In this document: positions 17,932-26,058 of the stretch, in pieces
Layout of the letters: the number at the start of each line of letters is the position of its first letter
Position numbering within the stretch: the stretch's first letter is position 1
Origin: Hyphomonadaceae bacterium
GTDB taxonomy: Bacteria; Pseudomonadota; Alphaproteobacteria; Caulobacterales; Aquidulcibacteraceae
Direction: 5' to 3'
Assembly (NCBI GenBank): GCA_016791445.1
Contig: JAEUMP010000002.1
Location: 124,001 to 188,000 of the forward strand
Length of the DNA: 64,000 nucleotides
Translations under genes and position numbers: made by a program
The notes under the pieces: generated by a model
Told to the model about the DNA's origin: nothing
Seen by the model: only the letters and a program-made list of their open reading frames with translations
Databases searched by the model: none

Positions 17932-18834
17932 ATGACCGCAAGGGCACATTCTCTCGCCGATCTCGGCGCGATCGTCTTCTGCACGCTTGCGTGGGGCAGC
18001 ACCTGGTATGCGATCACGCTGCAGTTGGGCTCGGTCGATCCGGTGGCGTCGGTGGTTTACCGGTTCGTGCTGGCGGCGGGGCTCCTGTTCGCCTGGCTCG
18101 CGTTGCGGCGCGAGCAGGTGATGCTGACTCGCGCGCAGCATCTGGAGGCGCTGGGGCTCGGCGTCTCCACCTTCGCGATCAACTACATCTTCGTCTACTG
18201 GGCGGAGGCGCGGGTGAGTTCGGCGGTGGTGGCGGTGCTGTTTGCGTCGCTCGCGTTCGTGAACCTGGCGCTCTTCCGCGTCGTGTTCGGCGACCGCGCA
18301 CGGGCGAGCGCCTGGGTCGCGGCGCTGCTCGGCATCCTCGGCATCGCCATCCTGTCCTGGGGCGAGATCGCGCAGGCGTCGTTCGACGCTAGCGCCTGGT
18401 ACGGGCTTGCGCTCGCCTTCGTCGGCGTTGCGGGCTCGGCGGTCGGCAATGTCTATGCGCGGCGCGGTCAGGCCATCGGCACGCCGATCGCGGCGTCGAC
18501 GGCGTGGGCGATGCTCTATGGCGTGGCGACGCTGGTGGCGCTCGGACTTGTGCGCGGCGTGTCCTGGCGCTTCGACATGGGCGCGCCCTATGTGCTGTCG
18601 CTGCTCTATTTGTCGGTCATCGGGTCGGTCGTGGCGTTCCTTCTCTACTACGGCCTCGCGCGACGCCGGGGCTATGCGACGGCGTCCTACATCTCGGCGC
18701 TGACGCCGCCGATCGCCATGCTCATTTCCGCCGTGTTCGAGGACAAGCACTGGAGCCTCTACGCCTATGGCGGCGTGGCGTTCGTGCTGGCGGGGCAATG
18801 GCTGCTGCTCAGGTCCAGAAATGACCACAATTGA
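17932..18834 (+). CDS. EamA/DMT family transporter
   Basis: This 300-residue protein has ten hydrophobic segments forming two EamA repeats. It opens with LADLGAIVFCTLAWGSTWYA, and the second repeat contains GSAVGNVYARRGQ and IGSVVAFLLYYGLARRRGYATAS. Drug/metabolite transporters of this type export small metabolites. The start is ATG 17932. The longer frame from 17077 is antisense to the SDR gene. Confidence 0.88.
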   Translation: MTARAHSLADLGAIVFCTLAWGSTWYAITLQLGSVDPVASVVYRFVLAAGLLFAWLALRREQVMLTRAQHLEALGLGVSTFAINYIFVYWAEARVSSAVVAVLFASLAFVNLALFRVVFGDRARASAWVAALLGILGIAILSWGEIAQASFDASAWYGLALAFVGVAGSAVGNVYARRGQAIGTPIAASTAWAMLYGVATLVALGLVRGVSWRFDMGAPYVLSLLYLSVIGSVVAFLLYYGLARRRGYATASYISALTPPIAMLISAVFEDKHWSLYAYGGVAFVLAGQWLLLRSRNDHN

Positions 18835-18849
18835 AAACGCCGATGGTTA

Positions 18850-18878
18850 TTGACGTTTTGACGCACTCCCGGTATCTG
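18850..18878 (+). promoter_or_regulatory. Candidate sigma-70 promoter for the 19096 gene
   Basis: TTGACG (18850-18855) and TATCTG (18873-18878) are separated by 17 bp. It lies in a 261-bp intergenic stretch with no other gene seen. Confidence 0.45.
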
Positions 18879-19095
18879 CGCGTCTCGTTCCGTAGAAAGA
18901 CAAGGCCGTAATGCACAACCGCACATCCAACCCAAAGCTAGCGCCTAGAGGGCGTCATGGCTGGATGTGCGCGGGCCAATGTCCGGAGCGTACCTCCCTC
19001 CACTGACAACCTCGACGGCGCATCGTTTTCGCCGCGCGTGACGTCGTGCGTCCGATCGCGGACGTTCGCGCACGCTGAGATTGAAGGAGGCCGCC

Positions 19096-20133
19096 ATGAC
19101 TCTCATGGCGCGGCTGGCGCCCGAAGTGCGTCCCGCCGAACCCACGTCCACGCTCCGCTTCATTGCGGGCGAGCACGCCGACCGCGTCGCGGCCCTGTGG
19201 GCGCCGCCGCACGGCGCCTATCTCGAGATGCCGGCGCAACGCCGTCACCTCGTGCACTTCGTTCTGGCGTTCGCTTCGGTCTCCGACGCGGAGGATCTCC
19301 GCGCGGCGCTTGAAGGCGCGCGGGCCGACGACGTCGCGCGCCGTTTTATCGGCGCTCCGCCCTCGGGGTTCGTGCGTTCGCTCGCGCGCATCGGCGAAGC
19401 GGCGTGGTCGGGCGAGGATTATCTGCGCCTGTTCGGGCTCTTTGCCGACGCGGGCGGTGCGGCTGTCCTCCTGCAGACGCCGGAGATCACCGCAGCGCTT
19501 GTTCGTGCGATCGAGGGGTTGCCGTCGGCGCTGCGTACGCACGCCATCGCGCGCCACCTCGGCGGGACGGGCGCGGCGGAAGCCGTTGGCGCCGCGTGGC
19601 GCGCCATCCGTCAGGTGCGCGGCGACATCGCCGCCGCCGCCGCGATCGCGCGCTGGTCGCGCGCCGGCGACGCCAAGCGCCTCTACGCCATGGCGTCGCA
19701 GGATCTGGCGCCGCAGCGCTTCGATCCCGCGCCGTATCCGGTGCATCCCGACATGCGTCGCCTCGGCGGGACGACGGCGGTCGAAGATGCGGGGCGCCGC
19801 TTCCGCAACTGCCTTGCGACCTATGCCGACCGCGCCGCGCTTGGGATGATCGCGCTCTACGAGTGGGCCGGGCCGCCGCCGGCGGCGCTCGCGCTCGTCC
19901 GCGACGGCTTCTTCGGCTGGCGCCTCGAAGAGGCGCGCGGGATCGGCAATCTCGTTCTCGACGCCGAGGATCGCGTCCGCATCATCGCGGCGCTGGAGGC
20001 GGCGGGGGTGCGGGTGGGGCGTTCGGGCGCCGATCTTCGTGCGGCGCTGCGCAAGCTCGCCGATCTCGACCACGACTGGATCAATCCGGGCGATCCCGTG
20101 CTGAACGCCTTCGGAATCTACGAGGAGGTCTAG
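19096..20133 (+). CDS. Hypothetical protein with PcfJ-like C-terminal motif
   Basis: The 345-residue protein starts at ATG 19096 behind a near-perfect AAGGAGG. The N-terminal two thirds are Ala-rich and helical, possibly repeat-like. The C-terminal part (about 235-300) contains FRNCLATYADRAALGMIALY followed by ALALVRDGFFGWRLEEARGIGN. This resembles the PcfJ pattern of a cysteine in a (H/N)C...Y...V motif, then a strand and G..N. PcfJ-like proteins are common but functionally unknown. The similarity is my reading of a motif, not a search result. Confidence 0.7.
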   Translation: MTLMARLAPEVRPAEPTSTLRFIAGEHADRVAALWAPPHGAYLEMPAQRRHLVHFVLAFASVSDAEDLRAALEGARADDVARRFIGAPPSGFVRSLARIGEAAWSGEDYLRLFGLFADAGGAAVLLQTPEITAALVRAIEGLPSALRTHAIARHLGGTGAAEAVGAAWRAIRQVRGDIAAAAAIARWSRAGDAKRLYAMASQDLAPQRFDPAPYPVHPDMRRLGGTTAVEDAGRRFRNCLATYADRAALGMIALYEWAGPPPAALALVRDGFFGWRLEEARGIGNLVLDAEDRVRIIAALEAAGVRVGRSGADLRAALRKLADLDHDWINPGDPVLNAFGIYEEV

Positions 20134-20357
20134 CGGACGAGGCAGCCGATCCGGCGGGAGCAGACGTCGTGCATCCCGGCGCGGGTGTCGGACTCCGGGG
20201 CTGCGCCTTCGCCCGCCACGGGCGGGAGCGCAGTCTCGGCGGTCTGCAGGTTGGACGCCCGCCAGGAGCCTGCAGCCCAGCCGCCGACGCCCGCCATCAG
20301 CGCTAGCGCGCTGGCGGTGACGATCGACCCGACCGGGAGGCGACGGACCTTCTGCAT
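20130..20357 (-). CDS. Small single-pass membrane or exported protein
   Basis: The 75-residue protein has one hydrophobic segment (IVTASALALMAGVGGWAAGS, about 12-31) and a short tail with two cysteines (HDVCSRRIGCLVR). Its stop overlaps the stop of the PcfJ-like gene within CTAG. The function is unknown. Confidence 0.6.
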   Translation of the reverse strand: MQKVRRLPVGSIVTASALALMAGVGGWAAGSWRASNLQTAETALPPVAGEGAAPESDTRAGMHDVCSRRIGCLVR

Positions 20358-20473
20358 CGGCGCATCAGGCCAGCACGCTCGCCTTGGGTCAACCGGTATT
20401 GGACGAGGCGGCTGCTTTGCGCGGTGAATGGGGGTGGCGTGCAATCGGCGGCGGGGCGCGTTAGCAAGCGGGC

Positions 20474-20938
20474 ATGTCCGATCCTGCCCCCACCGGCCTC
20501 TCGCAGCTCGGCGCCCATGTGGCCGCGCCCGCCAACCCCGAGGCCGCCGTCCTCGAACGCGTCCCCAATCCCCATCCCGGCACGCTCTATCTCACGCGCT
20601 TCGCGGCGCCGGAGTTCACCTCCATCTGCCCGGTGACCGGCCAGCCGGATTTCGGCCACCTCGTCATCGACTACGCGCCCGGCGACTGGATCGTGGAATC
20701 CAAGAGCCTGAAGCTCTTCCTGCAGAGCTTCCGCAATCATGGGGCCTTCCACGAGGCGTGCACGGTCTATGTGGGCAAGCGCATTGTCGACGCGATCGCG
20801 CCGCAATGGCTCCGCATCGGCGGGTACTGGTATCCGCGGGGCGGCATACCCATCGACGTCTTCTGGCAGACGGGGGAGCCGCCGAAGGGATTGTGGCTTC
20901 CGGACCAGGGCGTCGCGCCCTATCGCGGACGGGGATGA
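20474..20938 (+). CDS. queF: NADPH-dependent preQ0 reductase
   Basis: This 154-residue unimodular QueF reduces 7-cyano-7-deazaguanine to preQ1 in queuosine synthesis. The catalytic Cys52 is in [11 protein letters not shown] with Asp59. The family segment [20 protein letters not shown] (75-94) holds the NADPH and substrate residues, including H93 and E94. Its stop overlaps the next start as ATGA, so translation of the two genes is coupled. Confidence 0.96.
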   Translation: MSDPAPTGLSQLGAHVAAPANPEAAVLERVPNPHPGTLYLTRFAAPEFTSICPVTGQPDFGHLVIDYAPGDWIVESKSLKLFLQSFRNHGAFHEACTVYVGKRIVDAIAPQWLRIGGYWYPRGGIPIDVFWQTGEPPKGLWLPDQGVAPYRGRG

Positions 20939-21540
20939 GTTTGAAGGTTCTGATCGCGGCGATCGTCTCGTTTTTCTTCGTCGCGAACGCGCACGCGAGC
21001 GTGGTTCTGAATGGCGTCGTCGTCGATCCGCAGAACGTGGTGCGCGGGGCATTGCTGACGCAGGCTCTGCAGGCGTGGAACGCGACGCCCGAAGCGAAGC
21101 GCGAACGCATCGCCATCGTCGATTTCGCGCTGCCGTCGACGGCGAAACGCTTCCACATCGTCGATCTCCGCACAGGCGAAGTGGAGAGCTATCTCACCGC
21201 GCACGGGCGCGGCTCCGATCCCGGCCATGACGGCATCGCGGAGACCTTCTCCAACACGTCCGGCTCGAACGCGTCATCGCTCGGCGCCTATCTCTCGCTC
21301 TCGCGCTATATGGGCGTGCACGGGCTGTCGCTCCGCCTGCGCGGCCTTGACGCCATGCAGAATTCGAACGCCGAAGCGCGCGCCATCGTGCTGCACTCCG
21401 CGCCCTACATGGATGGCGCGTGGCGGCGCACGCACGGCAAGCCGGGGCGGTCCTTCGGCTGCTTCGTGGTCGAGACGCCGCTCATCGAGCACGTGGTCGC
21501 ACGGCTCGAGAACGGCGTCCTGATCTTCGCGGGGCGCTGA
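20935..21540 (+). CDS. Exported L,D-transpeptidase-like protein (YkuD_2 type)
   Basis: The 201-residue protein has a signal peptide ([22 protein letters not shown]). The domain matches the murein L,D-transpeptidase-like YkuD_2 group, with [29 protein letters not shown] (H154) and [10 protein letters not shown] (catalytic C176). It probably acts on peptidoglycan in the periplasm. It is translationally coupled to queF by ATGA, although the functions look unrelated. Confidence 0.87.
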   Translation: MSLKVLIAAIVSFFFVANAHASVVLNGVVVDPQNVVRGALLTQALQAWNATPEAKRERIAIVDFALPSTAKRFHIVDLRTGEVESYLTAHGRGSDPGHDGIAETFSNTSGSNASSLGAYLSLSRYMGVHGLSLRLRGLDAMQNSNAEARAIVLHSAPYMDGAWRRTHGKPGRSFGCFVVETPLIEHVVARLENGVLIFAGR

Positions 21541-21547
21541 CGCCTTT

Positions 21548-21676
21548 CCTCCTCCGCGAGCGCAGCGACGCGGGGGAGGTGGCAGTCGCGAAGCGACTGA
21601 CGGAGGGGGCCGCGCATGAGCGTTCAAGCGCCCCCCATCCCCCGCTTCGCGGGTACTTCCCCCGCAAGCGGGGGAA
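21548..21676. repeat. Multi-hairpin intergenic repeat element
   Basis: Four hairpins lie in series: 21548-21579 (CCTCC...GGAGG), 21583-21599 (CAGTCGC-GAA-GCGACTG), 21641-21653 (CCCGC-TTC-GCGGG) and 21657-21676 (nine-bp stem, loop AA). The sequence type (CCTCC-CCGCG, CCCCCGC-GCGGGGG) looks like a dispersed GC-rich intergenic repeat. It fills the gap between two convergent genes and may also end transcription. Confidence 0.7.
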
Positions 21677-21685
21677 GAAAGAAGG

Positions 21686-22921
21686 TTAGATGAGATCCCC
21701 ACCGCACACGGACGCCGTGGTGCCGTGCGCCTTGTACGCCTTGATCATGTTGCGGCCCGTCGTCCACTTGTGGACTTCATCCGGCCCGTCGACGAGGCGT
21801 TGCGCGCGGATGTGCGTGTACCAGGCGGCGAGCGGCGTATCGCGGCTGTAGCCGAGCGCGCCGTGCAGCTGGATCGCGGTGTCGACGACCTTGTGCACCA
21901 TGTTGGCGAGATAGACCTTGGCGATGCCGTTCTCGTTGCGCAGGTCCATCTTCTTTTCAGCCTTGTAGGCGATGTGCAGCAGCATGAGCCGCGCGATGTA
22001 GAGCTGGCTCGCACACTCCGCGAGCATGAACTGCACGCCCTGACGGTCTTCCAGTTTCTTGCCGAAGGTCTCGCGCTGCGTGACGTAAGCCGTCGCCATG
22101 TCGAGCGCGCGCTGCGCCATCGAGACATTGTGCATGCCGTGACGGAGGCGCCCGTAGGCGAGACGGTGCTGGCCCATGTTAAAGCCGCCGCCTTCGCCGC
22201 CGAGGAGGTTTTCCGCCGGCACTTCGAGATTGACGATTTCGATTTCAGAGTGGCCGCCGCCCATGATGTGCGAGAGCGGGCCTTCGAGCGCCATCGTCGG
22301 GATGTCGCGCTTGATCCGGTAGCCGGGGTTGGGAAGCTCGACGAGGAAGGTCGAGAACTGCTGGTGGCGCGGCGCTTTCGGATCGGTCTTGGCCATCACG
22401 AGCGCGATGTCGGCGGCGCTTGCGGCGGAGGAGAACCACTTCTCGCCGTTCAGGACGTAAGTGTCGTTGCCCTTCTTCTCGGCCCGCGTCTGCATGCCGG
22501 TGGCGTCGGCGCCGGCGGCCTTTTCTGTCATCGAATAGCAGATGCGCTTTTCGCCATTGAGCAGCGGCTTGAGGAATTTCTCCTTCTGATACTCCGTGCC
22601 GTGTTCGAGCAGCGTGAGCATCGTCGCATCGTCGGGCCCTTGCGTGTTCATGGACAGGGCGCCGAGATGGCTCATGCCCAGCTCCATCTGCACGAGCGCA
22701 TTGGCGAGCGGCCCGAGGCCCATGCCGCCATGCTCCTTAGGAATGAAGGGGCACCACAGACCCTGCGCGCGCGCCTTCTTGCGCAGCTCCGCCAGCACGG
22801 TCTTGTAGTCCTCGCCCGCATGCAGGCGTTTTTCGGCGGGGATGCACTCGTCCTGCACCCACTGGCGGACCTTTTCGCGGATCGCCTTTGCTTCCGGCGG
22901 GATCTCGAAGTCGATGGACAT
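21686..22921 (-). CDS. Acyl-CoA dehydrogenase
   Basis: This 411-residue FAD enzyme performs the first step of beta-oxidation type reactions. Visible segments are HGGMGLGPLANALVQMELG, CYSMTEKAAGADATGMQTRA (FAD/substrate loop), QRETFGKKLEDRQGVQFMLA and AIQLHGALGYSRDTPLAAWY. It belongs to the long-chain ACAD10/11-like branch by its C-terminal pattern. ATG 22921 follows GAGGAGG. A LysR regulator with a palindromic operator is divergent from it and probably controls it. Confidence 0.9.
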   Translation of the reverse strand: MSIDFEIPPEAKAIREKVRQWVQDECIPAEKRLHAGEDYKTVLAELRKKARAQGLWCPFIPKEHGGMGLGPLANALVQMELGMSHLGALSMNTQGPDDATMLTLLEHGTEYQKEKFLKPLLNGEKRICYSMTEKAAGADATGMQTRAEKKGNDTYVLNGEKWFSSAASAADIALVMAKTDPKAPRHQQFSTFLVELPNPGYRIKRDIPTMALEGPLSHIMGGGHSEIEIVNLEVPAENLLGGEGGGFNMGQHRLAYGRLRHGMHNVSMAQRALDMATAYVTQRETFGKKLEDRQGVQFMLAECASQLYIARLMLLHIAYKAEKKMDLRNENGIAKVYLANMVHKVVDTAIQLHGALGYSRDTPLAAWYTHIRAQRLVDGPDEVHKWTTGRNMIKAYKAHGTTASVCGGDLI

Positions 22922-23001
22922 GCGCGGCTCCTCCTCGTGTTCTCGCCCGGAGGCTAACACGCCGGCGGCCATGCCGATCAACCATTGTGTGAAGGTGCAT
23001 T

Positions 23002-23016
23002 ATCACCATTGGTGAT
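23002..23016. promoter_or_regulatory. LysR-type operator (T-N11-A palindrome)
   Basis: ATCACC-ATT-GGTGAT is a perfect inverted repeat with the LysR T-N11-A layout (T 23003, A 23015). It lies between the divergent acyl-CoA dehydrogenase and LysR genes, so it probably serves both autoregulation and control of the dehydrogenase. Confidence 0.75.
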
Positions 23017-23029
23017 GTATGCGCGGGCC

Positions 23030-23932
23030 ATGAACCTGCGCTCCATCGACCTCAACCTGCTGCCCGTATTCGAAGCGATCTATGCGGAGCGCAGCCTGAC
23101 GCGCGCCAGCGAAGTGCTGCACATCACCCAGCCCGCGGTATCGAACGCGCTCGCGCGCCTGCGCCGGGCGGTGGACGATCCGCTGTTCGTGCGCGCGCAT
23201 CAGGGCATGACGCCGACTCCCGCCGCGCAGGCGCTGATCGGGCCGGTGCGCGAGGCGCTGGCGCGGCTCCGGTCCGGTCTCGGCCAGCGGGCGCGCTTCG
23301 ATCCGGCGGTTTCGGAACGCATCTTCACGGTTTCCGCATCGGACACGGCGGCGGCGGCCATCGCGCCGGCGCTGCTCAAGGCGCTCGGCCACGCGCCGCG
23401 CGTGCGTTTCCACTGGGTGCAGACCGACCGCGCCGACGTGCCGGGCGAACTCGCCTCCGGGCAGATCGACTTCGCGGTGGACATCGACGCGCTGACGCGG
23501 CCCGACCTCGACAGCGCGCCGCTGTTCGAGGACCGCTATGTCTGCGCGCTGCGCCGGGATCATCCCAAGGCGCGCAAGAAGCTGTCGCTGGCGACGTTCC
23601 TGGCGCTCGAGCACATTGCGGTATCGTCGCGGCGGACGGGCCGCAGCATTGTCGACATGACGCTCGCGCAACTCGGCGAGCGCGTGCGGCCCGCCATGCG
23701 CTTTCGTCACTTCCTGCCGGCGTTCCACGTCGTGATGTCATCGGATGTGGCGGTGGTGGCGCCGCGCTCCATTGCGCTCAGTTACGACGTGATGGTGTGC
23801 GAACTGCCGTTCGATGCGCCGGCGCTGGGCCTCAGCCTCTTCTGGCGACGCGATGCGGGGCATGATGGCGCGATCGTTTGGGCGCGCGACCAGCTGCTTT
23901 CGGCCAGCCAGTCGCAGCGTCGCGCCACCTAG
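23030..23932 (+). CDS. LysR family transcriptional regulator
   Basis: The 300-residue regulator starts with MNLRSIDLNLLPVFEAIYAE. The winged helix-turn-helix spans about 6-65 (SLTRASEVLHITQPAVSNALARLRR), and the effector domain runs from about 90 to 295. ATG 23030 fits the family start; ATG 23015 would place the operator inside the gene. It belongs to the NodD-like branch by its opening. Divergent placement points to the acyl-CoA dehydrogenase as target. Confidence 0.9.
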   Translation: MNLRSIDLNLLPVFEAIYAERSLTRASEVLHITQPAVSNALARLRRAVDDPLFVRAHQGMTPTPAAQALIGPVREALARLRSGLGQRARFDPAVSERIFTVSASDTAAAAIAPALLKALGHAPRVRFHWVQTDRADVPGELASGQIDFAVDIDALTRPDLDSAPLFEDRYVCALRRDHPKARKKLSLATFLALEHIAVSSRRTGRSIVDMTLAQLGERVRPAMRFRHFLPAFHVVMSSDVAVVAPRSIALSYDVMVCELPFDAPALGLSLFWRRDAGHDGAIVWARDQLLSASQSQRRAT

Positions 23933-23946
23933 TTGCAGGATGCCCC

Positions 23947-24105
23947 CTATTTGCGGGCGTTGCGGCAACGGTCCGAGCAATAGCGGATCTCGTCCCAAGT
24001 GCGCGCCCACTTCTTGCGCCAGGAAAACGGGAGACCGCACGAGGCGCAGATCTTCTCCGGCAGGTCTGTCTTGTCGCGGCGGGGGCCGTTGGCGTTCTTC
24101 TTCAT
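23947..24105 (-). CDS. DUF2256 zinc-ribbon-like small protein
   Basis: The 52-residue protein has the DUF2256 layout: a basic N-terminus, DLPEKICASCGLPFSWRKKW, then YCSDRCRNARK. The paired cysteines (CxxC and CxxxC) suggest one zinc site. It starts at ATG 24105 overlapping the PAP2 stop (ATGA). The function is unknown in the family. Confidence 0.88.
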   Translation of the reverse strand: MKKNANGPRRDKTDLPEKICASCGLPFSWRKKWARTWDEIRYCSDRCRNARK

Positions 24106-24851
24106 GCGTCCTCTTCCATTCGTGACGGCGAGAGGTGACGCGCAATCCACCACGTGCCCAGCGCCCAAAGGGCGCCGATGCTCCATCCGGCGAGCACATC
24201 CGTGGGATAGTGGACGCCGAGATACAACCGGCTCGATCCGATCAGTAAGGTGAGCACGATGGCAAGCCCGACGATATAACCCTTGCAGGCCGCGTGCTTC
24301 TCGGAAGACGCCAGCAGCGCGCCGAGTGTGAGATAAGTGATCGCCGAAAGCATGGCGTGCCCGCTCGGGAAGCTGAAGCTGTCGATGGGAACCCCCGTCG
24401 CCACGAATTCCGGGCGCGCTCGCTCGAAGATGTTCTTCAGCAGCGCATTGAGCAACGTCCCTGCGATCATCGAGGCCGCAAAGATGCCTGCAAGGCTGTA
24501 GCGCCGGCTGACCAGCAGGAAACCCGCAGCGCTCAGCACGATCAGCGTCAGCACCGTCGTCGAGCCGAGGCTCGTGATGTCCTTCATCGCGACCACGAAC
24601 CACTCCGGCCCGATGGGCTCGTGCGGCGCGCCCGGTTCACGCATGGTCGCAAGGATGGCTCGATCGACGGGATCGGCCTCGCCTTCGCGCACTTCGTCCA
24701 TCATCTCGATGGTGGCGTAGATCAGGAAGGCCGGCAGCAGAAAGCCCAGCAAGGGGGTGATCTCCAGTCGCGTCAGGCAGGCGCGAAGCGTGTCGAGGAC
24801 GGGATGTGACAGCATGGTCGGCCAGAACGCGCGAGGACGCCTGCGGTTCAC
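24102..24851 (-). CDS. PAP2 family membrane phosphatase
   Basis: This 249-residue integral membrane protein has about six segments. The complete PAP2 motifs are K139-x6-R146-P (KNIFERARP), PSGH (162-165) and S207-R-x5-H214-x3-D218 (SRLYLGVHYPTD). It probably dephosphorylates lipid phosphates such as undecaprenyl pyrophosphate or phosphatidate. GTG 24851 overlaps the preceding TGA, which argues for this start; ATG 24815 is an alternative. Confidence 0.9.
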   Translation of the reverse strand: MNRRRPRAFWPTMLSHPVLDTLRACLTRLEITPLLGFLLPAFLIYATIEMMDEVREGEADPVDRAILATMREPGAPHEPIGPEWFVVAMKDITSLGSTTVLTLIVLSAAGFLLVSRRYSLAGIFAASMIAGTLLNALLKNIFERARPEFVATGVPIDSFSFPSGHAMLSAITYLTLGALLASSEKHAACKGYIVGLAIVLTLLIGSSRLYLGVHYPTDVLAGWSIGALWALGTWWIARHLSPSRMEEDA

Positions 24852-25216
24852 CCGATCACGACGTGTTCAACGCCCCAGAAGAGCGGTGATTTCGAGAGAT
24901 CGATGAAGCGCTTCTCGTCCTCAAGCAACATGCGCCCGGCCTCGACGGCTTTCGGATCACCGGCGCTTGCGGCCATGTCCTCGAAGGATTCCCACCAGAG
25001 TTGGGCGACCCCGTCGAAACCTTCCGGGCCGCCACGGACGCGACGCAGCTCCTCGCCGGTGTCCGCGGGCAAGCTGTGCAACTGCACGTAGCGCTTGATC
25101 CGCAGCGGCTCCTTGACGCTTGCGACGAGGGGGCCGTGTGTCTCGAGCCAGTACTTCTGGAAGGCTTCGCGACTGAGGTGCGGCAGCCGGACAAGGCAAA
25201 AGGTGAGCTTGATCAT
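24848..25216 (-). CDS. EthD domain protein
   Basis: The 122-residue protein has a dimeric alpha/beta-barrel EthD fold: MIKLTFCLVRLPHLSREAFQ, then YWLETHGPLVASV, and DGVAQLWWESFEDM. EthD-type proteins take part in catabolic pathways, often with unknown chemistry. It sits in a compact minus-strand run: xth, this gene, PAP2 and DUF2256, with gaps of 11 bp or overlaps. Confidence 0.85.
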   Translation of the reverse strand: MIKLTFCLVRLPHLSREAFQKYWLETHGPLVASVKEPLRIKRYVQLHSLPADTGEELRRVRGGPEGFDGVAQLWWESFEDMAASAGDPKAVEAGRMLLEDEKRFIDLSKSPLFWGVEHVVIG

Positions 25217-25227
25217 GCTGTCGGGGC

Positions 25228-26013
25228 CTATCTGAAAACGCCGATTATCGGCACGTGATCGCTCGGCTTCTCCTTGCCGCGCGCGTCCCGGTGAATACGC
25301 ACGCGGTCGAGCCTGTCGGCGGCCTGCGGCGAGCACATTAGGTGATCGATGCGAATGCCGTTGTTCTTGTTCCAGGCGCCGGCCTGATAGTCCCAGAAGG
25401 TGTAGACGTGCGGCGCGCCGTCGACCTGCATGTACGCATCCGTGAAACCGAGATGCGAGAGGGCGCGGTAGCGGTTCTTCGACTCCGGCAGGAAGAGCGC
25501 ATCATCGGCCCATGCGGCGACGCTGTGGCAGTCCACGTCGCGGGGGATGATGTTGTAATCGCCGGCGATGACGTAGGGTTCTTCGAGCGCAAGGCGCGCC
25601 TTCGCGTGCGCGATGAGCGCGTCCATGAAGCGCAGCTTGTAGTCATACTTCTCCGTGCCGACGGGATTGCCGTTCGGCGCGTAGAGCGAGGCGACGCGGA
25701 ACGGGGCGTCGGGCGCCGCGATCACCGCCTCCATCCAGCGCGACTGCGGATCGTCCTCCATGCCCGGCAGGCCGCGCGTCACGTCCTCGATGCGGTGCTT
25801 CGAGAGGATGGCGACGCCGTTGTACGTCTTCTGGCCGTGCGTCTCGATATTGTAGCCGAGATCCTCGATCTCGCTGCGCGGGAACTTCGCGTCCTCGCAC
25901 TTCAGCTCCTGAAGGCACACGACGTCGGCGTCGATTTCCTTCAGCACCTCCAGCGCCGTCGGCAGACGCGCATTGATGGAGTTCACGTTCCAGGCGGCAA
26001 TGGAGAGCGGCAA
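25228..26013 (-). CDS. xth: Exodeoxyribonuclease III
   Basis: This 261-residue AP endonuclease/3'-5' exonuclease acts in base excision repair. Motifs are AWNVNSINAR, VVCLQELKCED (E36), YAPNGNP, GDYNI and the terminal SDHVP with the catalytic Asp-His. The first codon is TTG at 26013; it is supported by GAGGA seven bases upstream and by homology starting right at SIAAWNVNS. It leads the short-gap run toward the DUF2256 gene. Confidence 0.95.
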   Translation of the reverse strand: MPLSIAAWNVNSINARLPTALEVLKEIDADVVCLQELKCEDAKFPRSEIEDLGYNIETHGQKTYNGVAILSKHRIEDVTRGLPGMEDDPQSRWMEAVIAAPDAPFRVASLYAPNGNPVGTEKYDYKLRFMDALIAHAKARLALEEPYVIAGDYNIIPRDVDCHSVAAWADDALFLPESKNRYRALSHLGFTDAYMQVDGAPHVYTFWDYQAGAWNKNNGIRIDHLMCSPQAADRLDRVRIHRDARGKEKPSDHVPIIGVFR

Positions 26014-26058
26014 GGCGATTTCCTCAAATCTCTCCGCACCCTATCCCGACGCGCGCGA

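Noticed and set aside
18957-19313. Open frame of 118 codons upstream of the PcfJ-like gene
   Set aside because: It overlaps the real gene in another frame, and no ribosome site or domain is seen.
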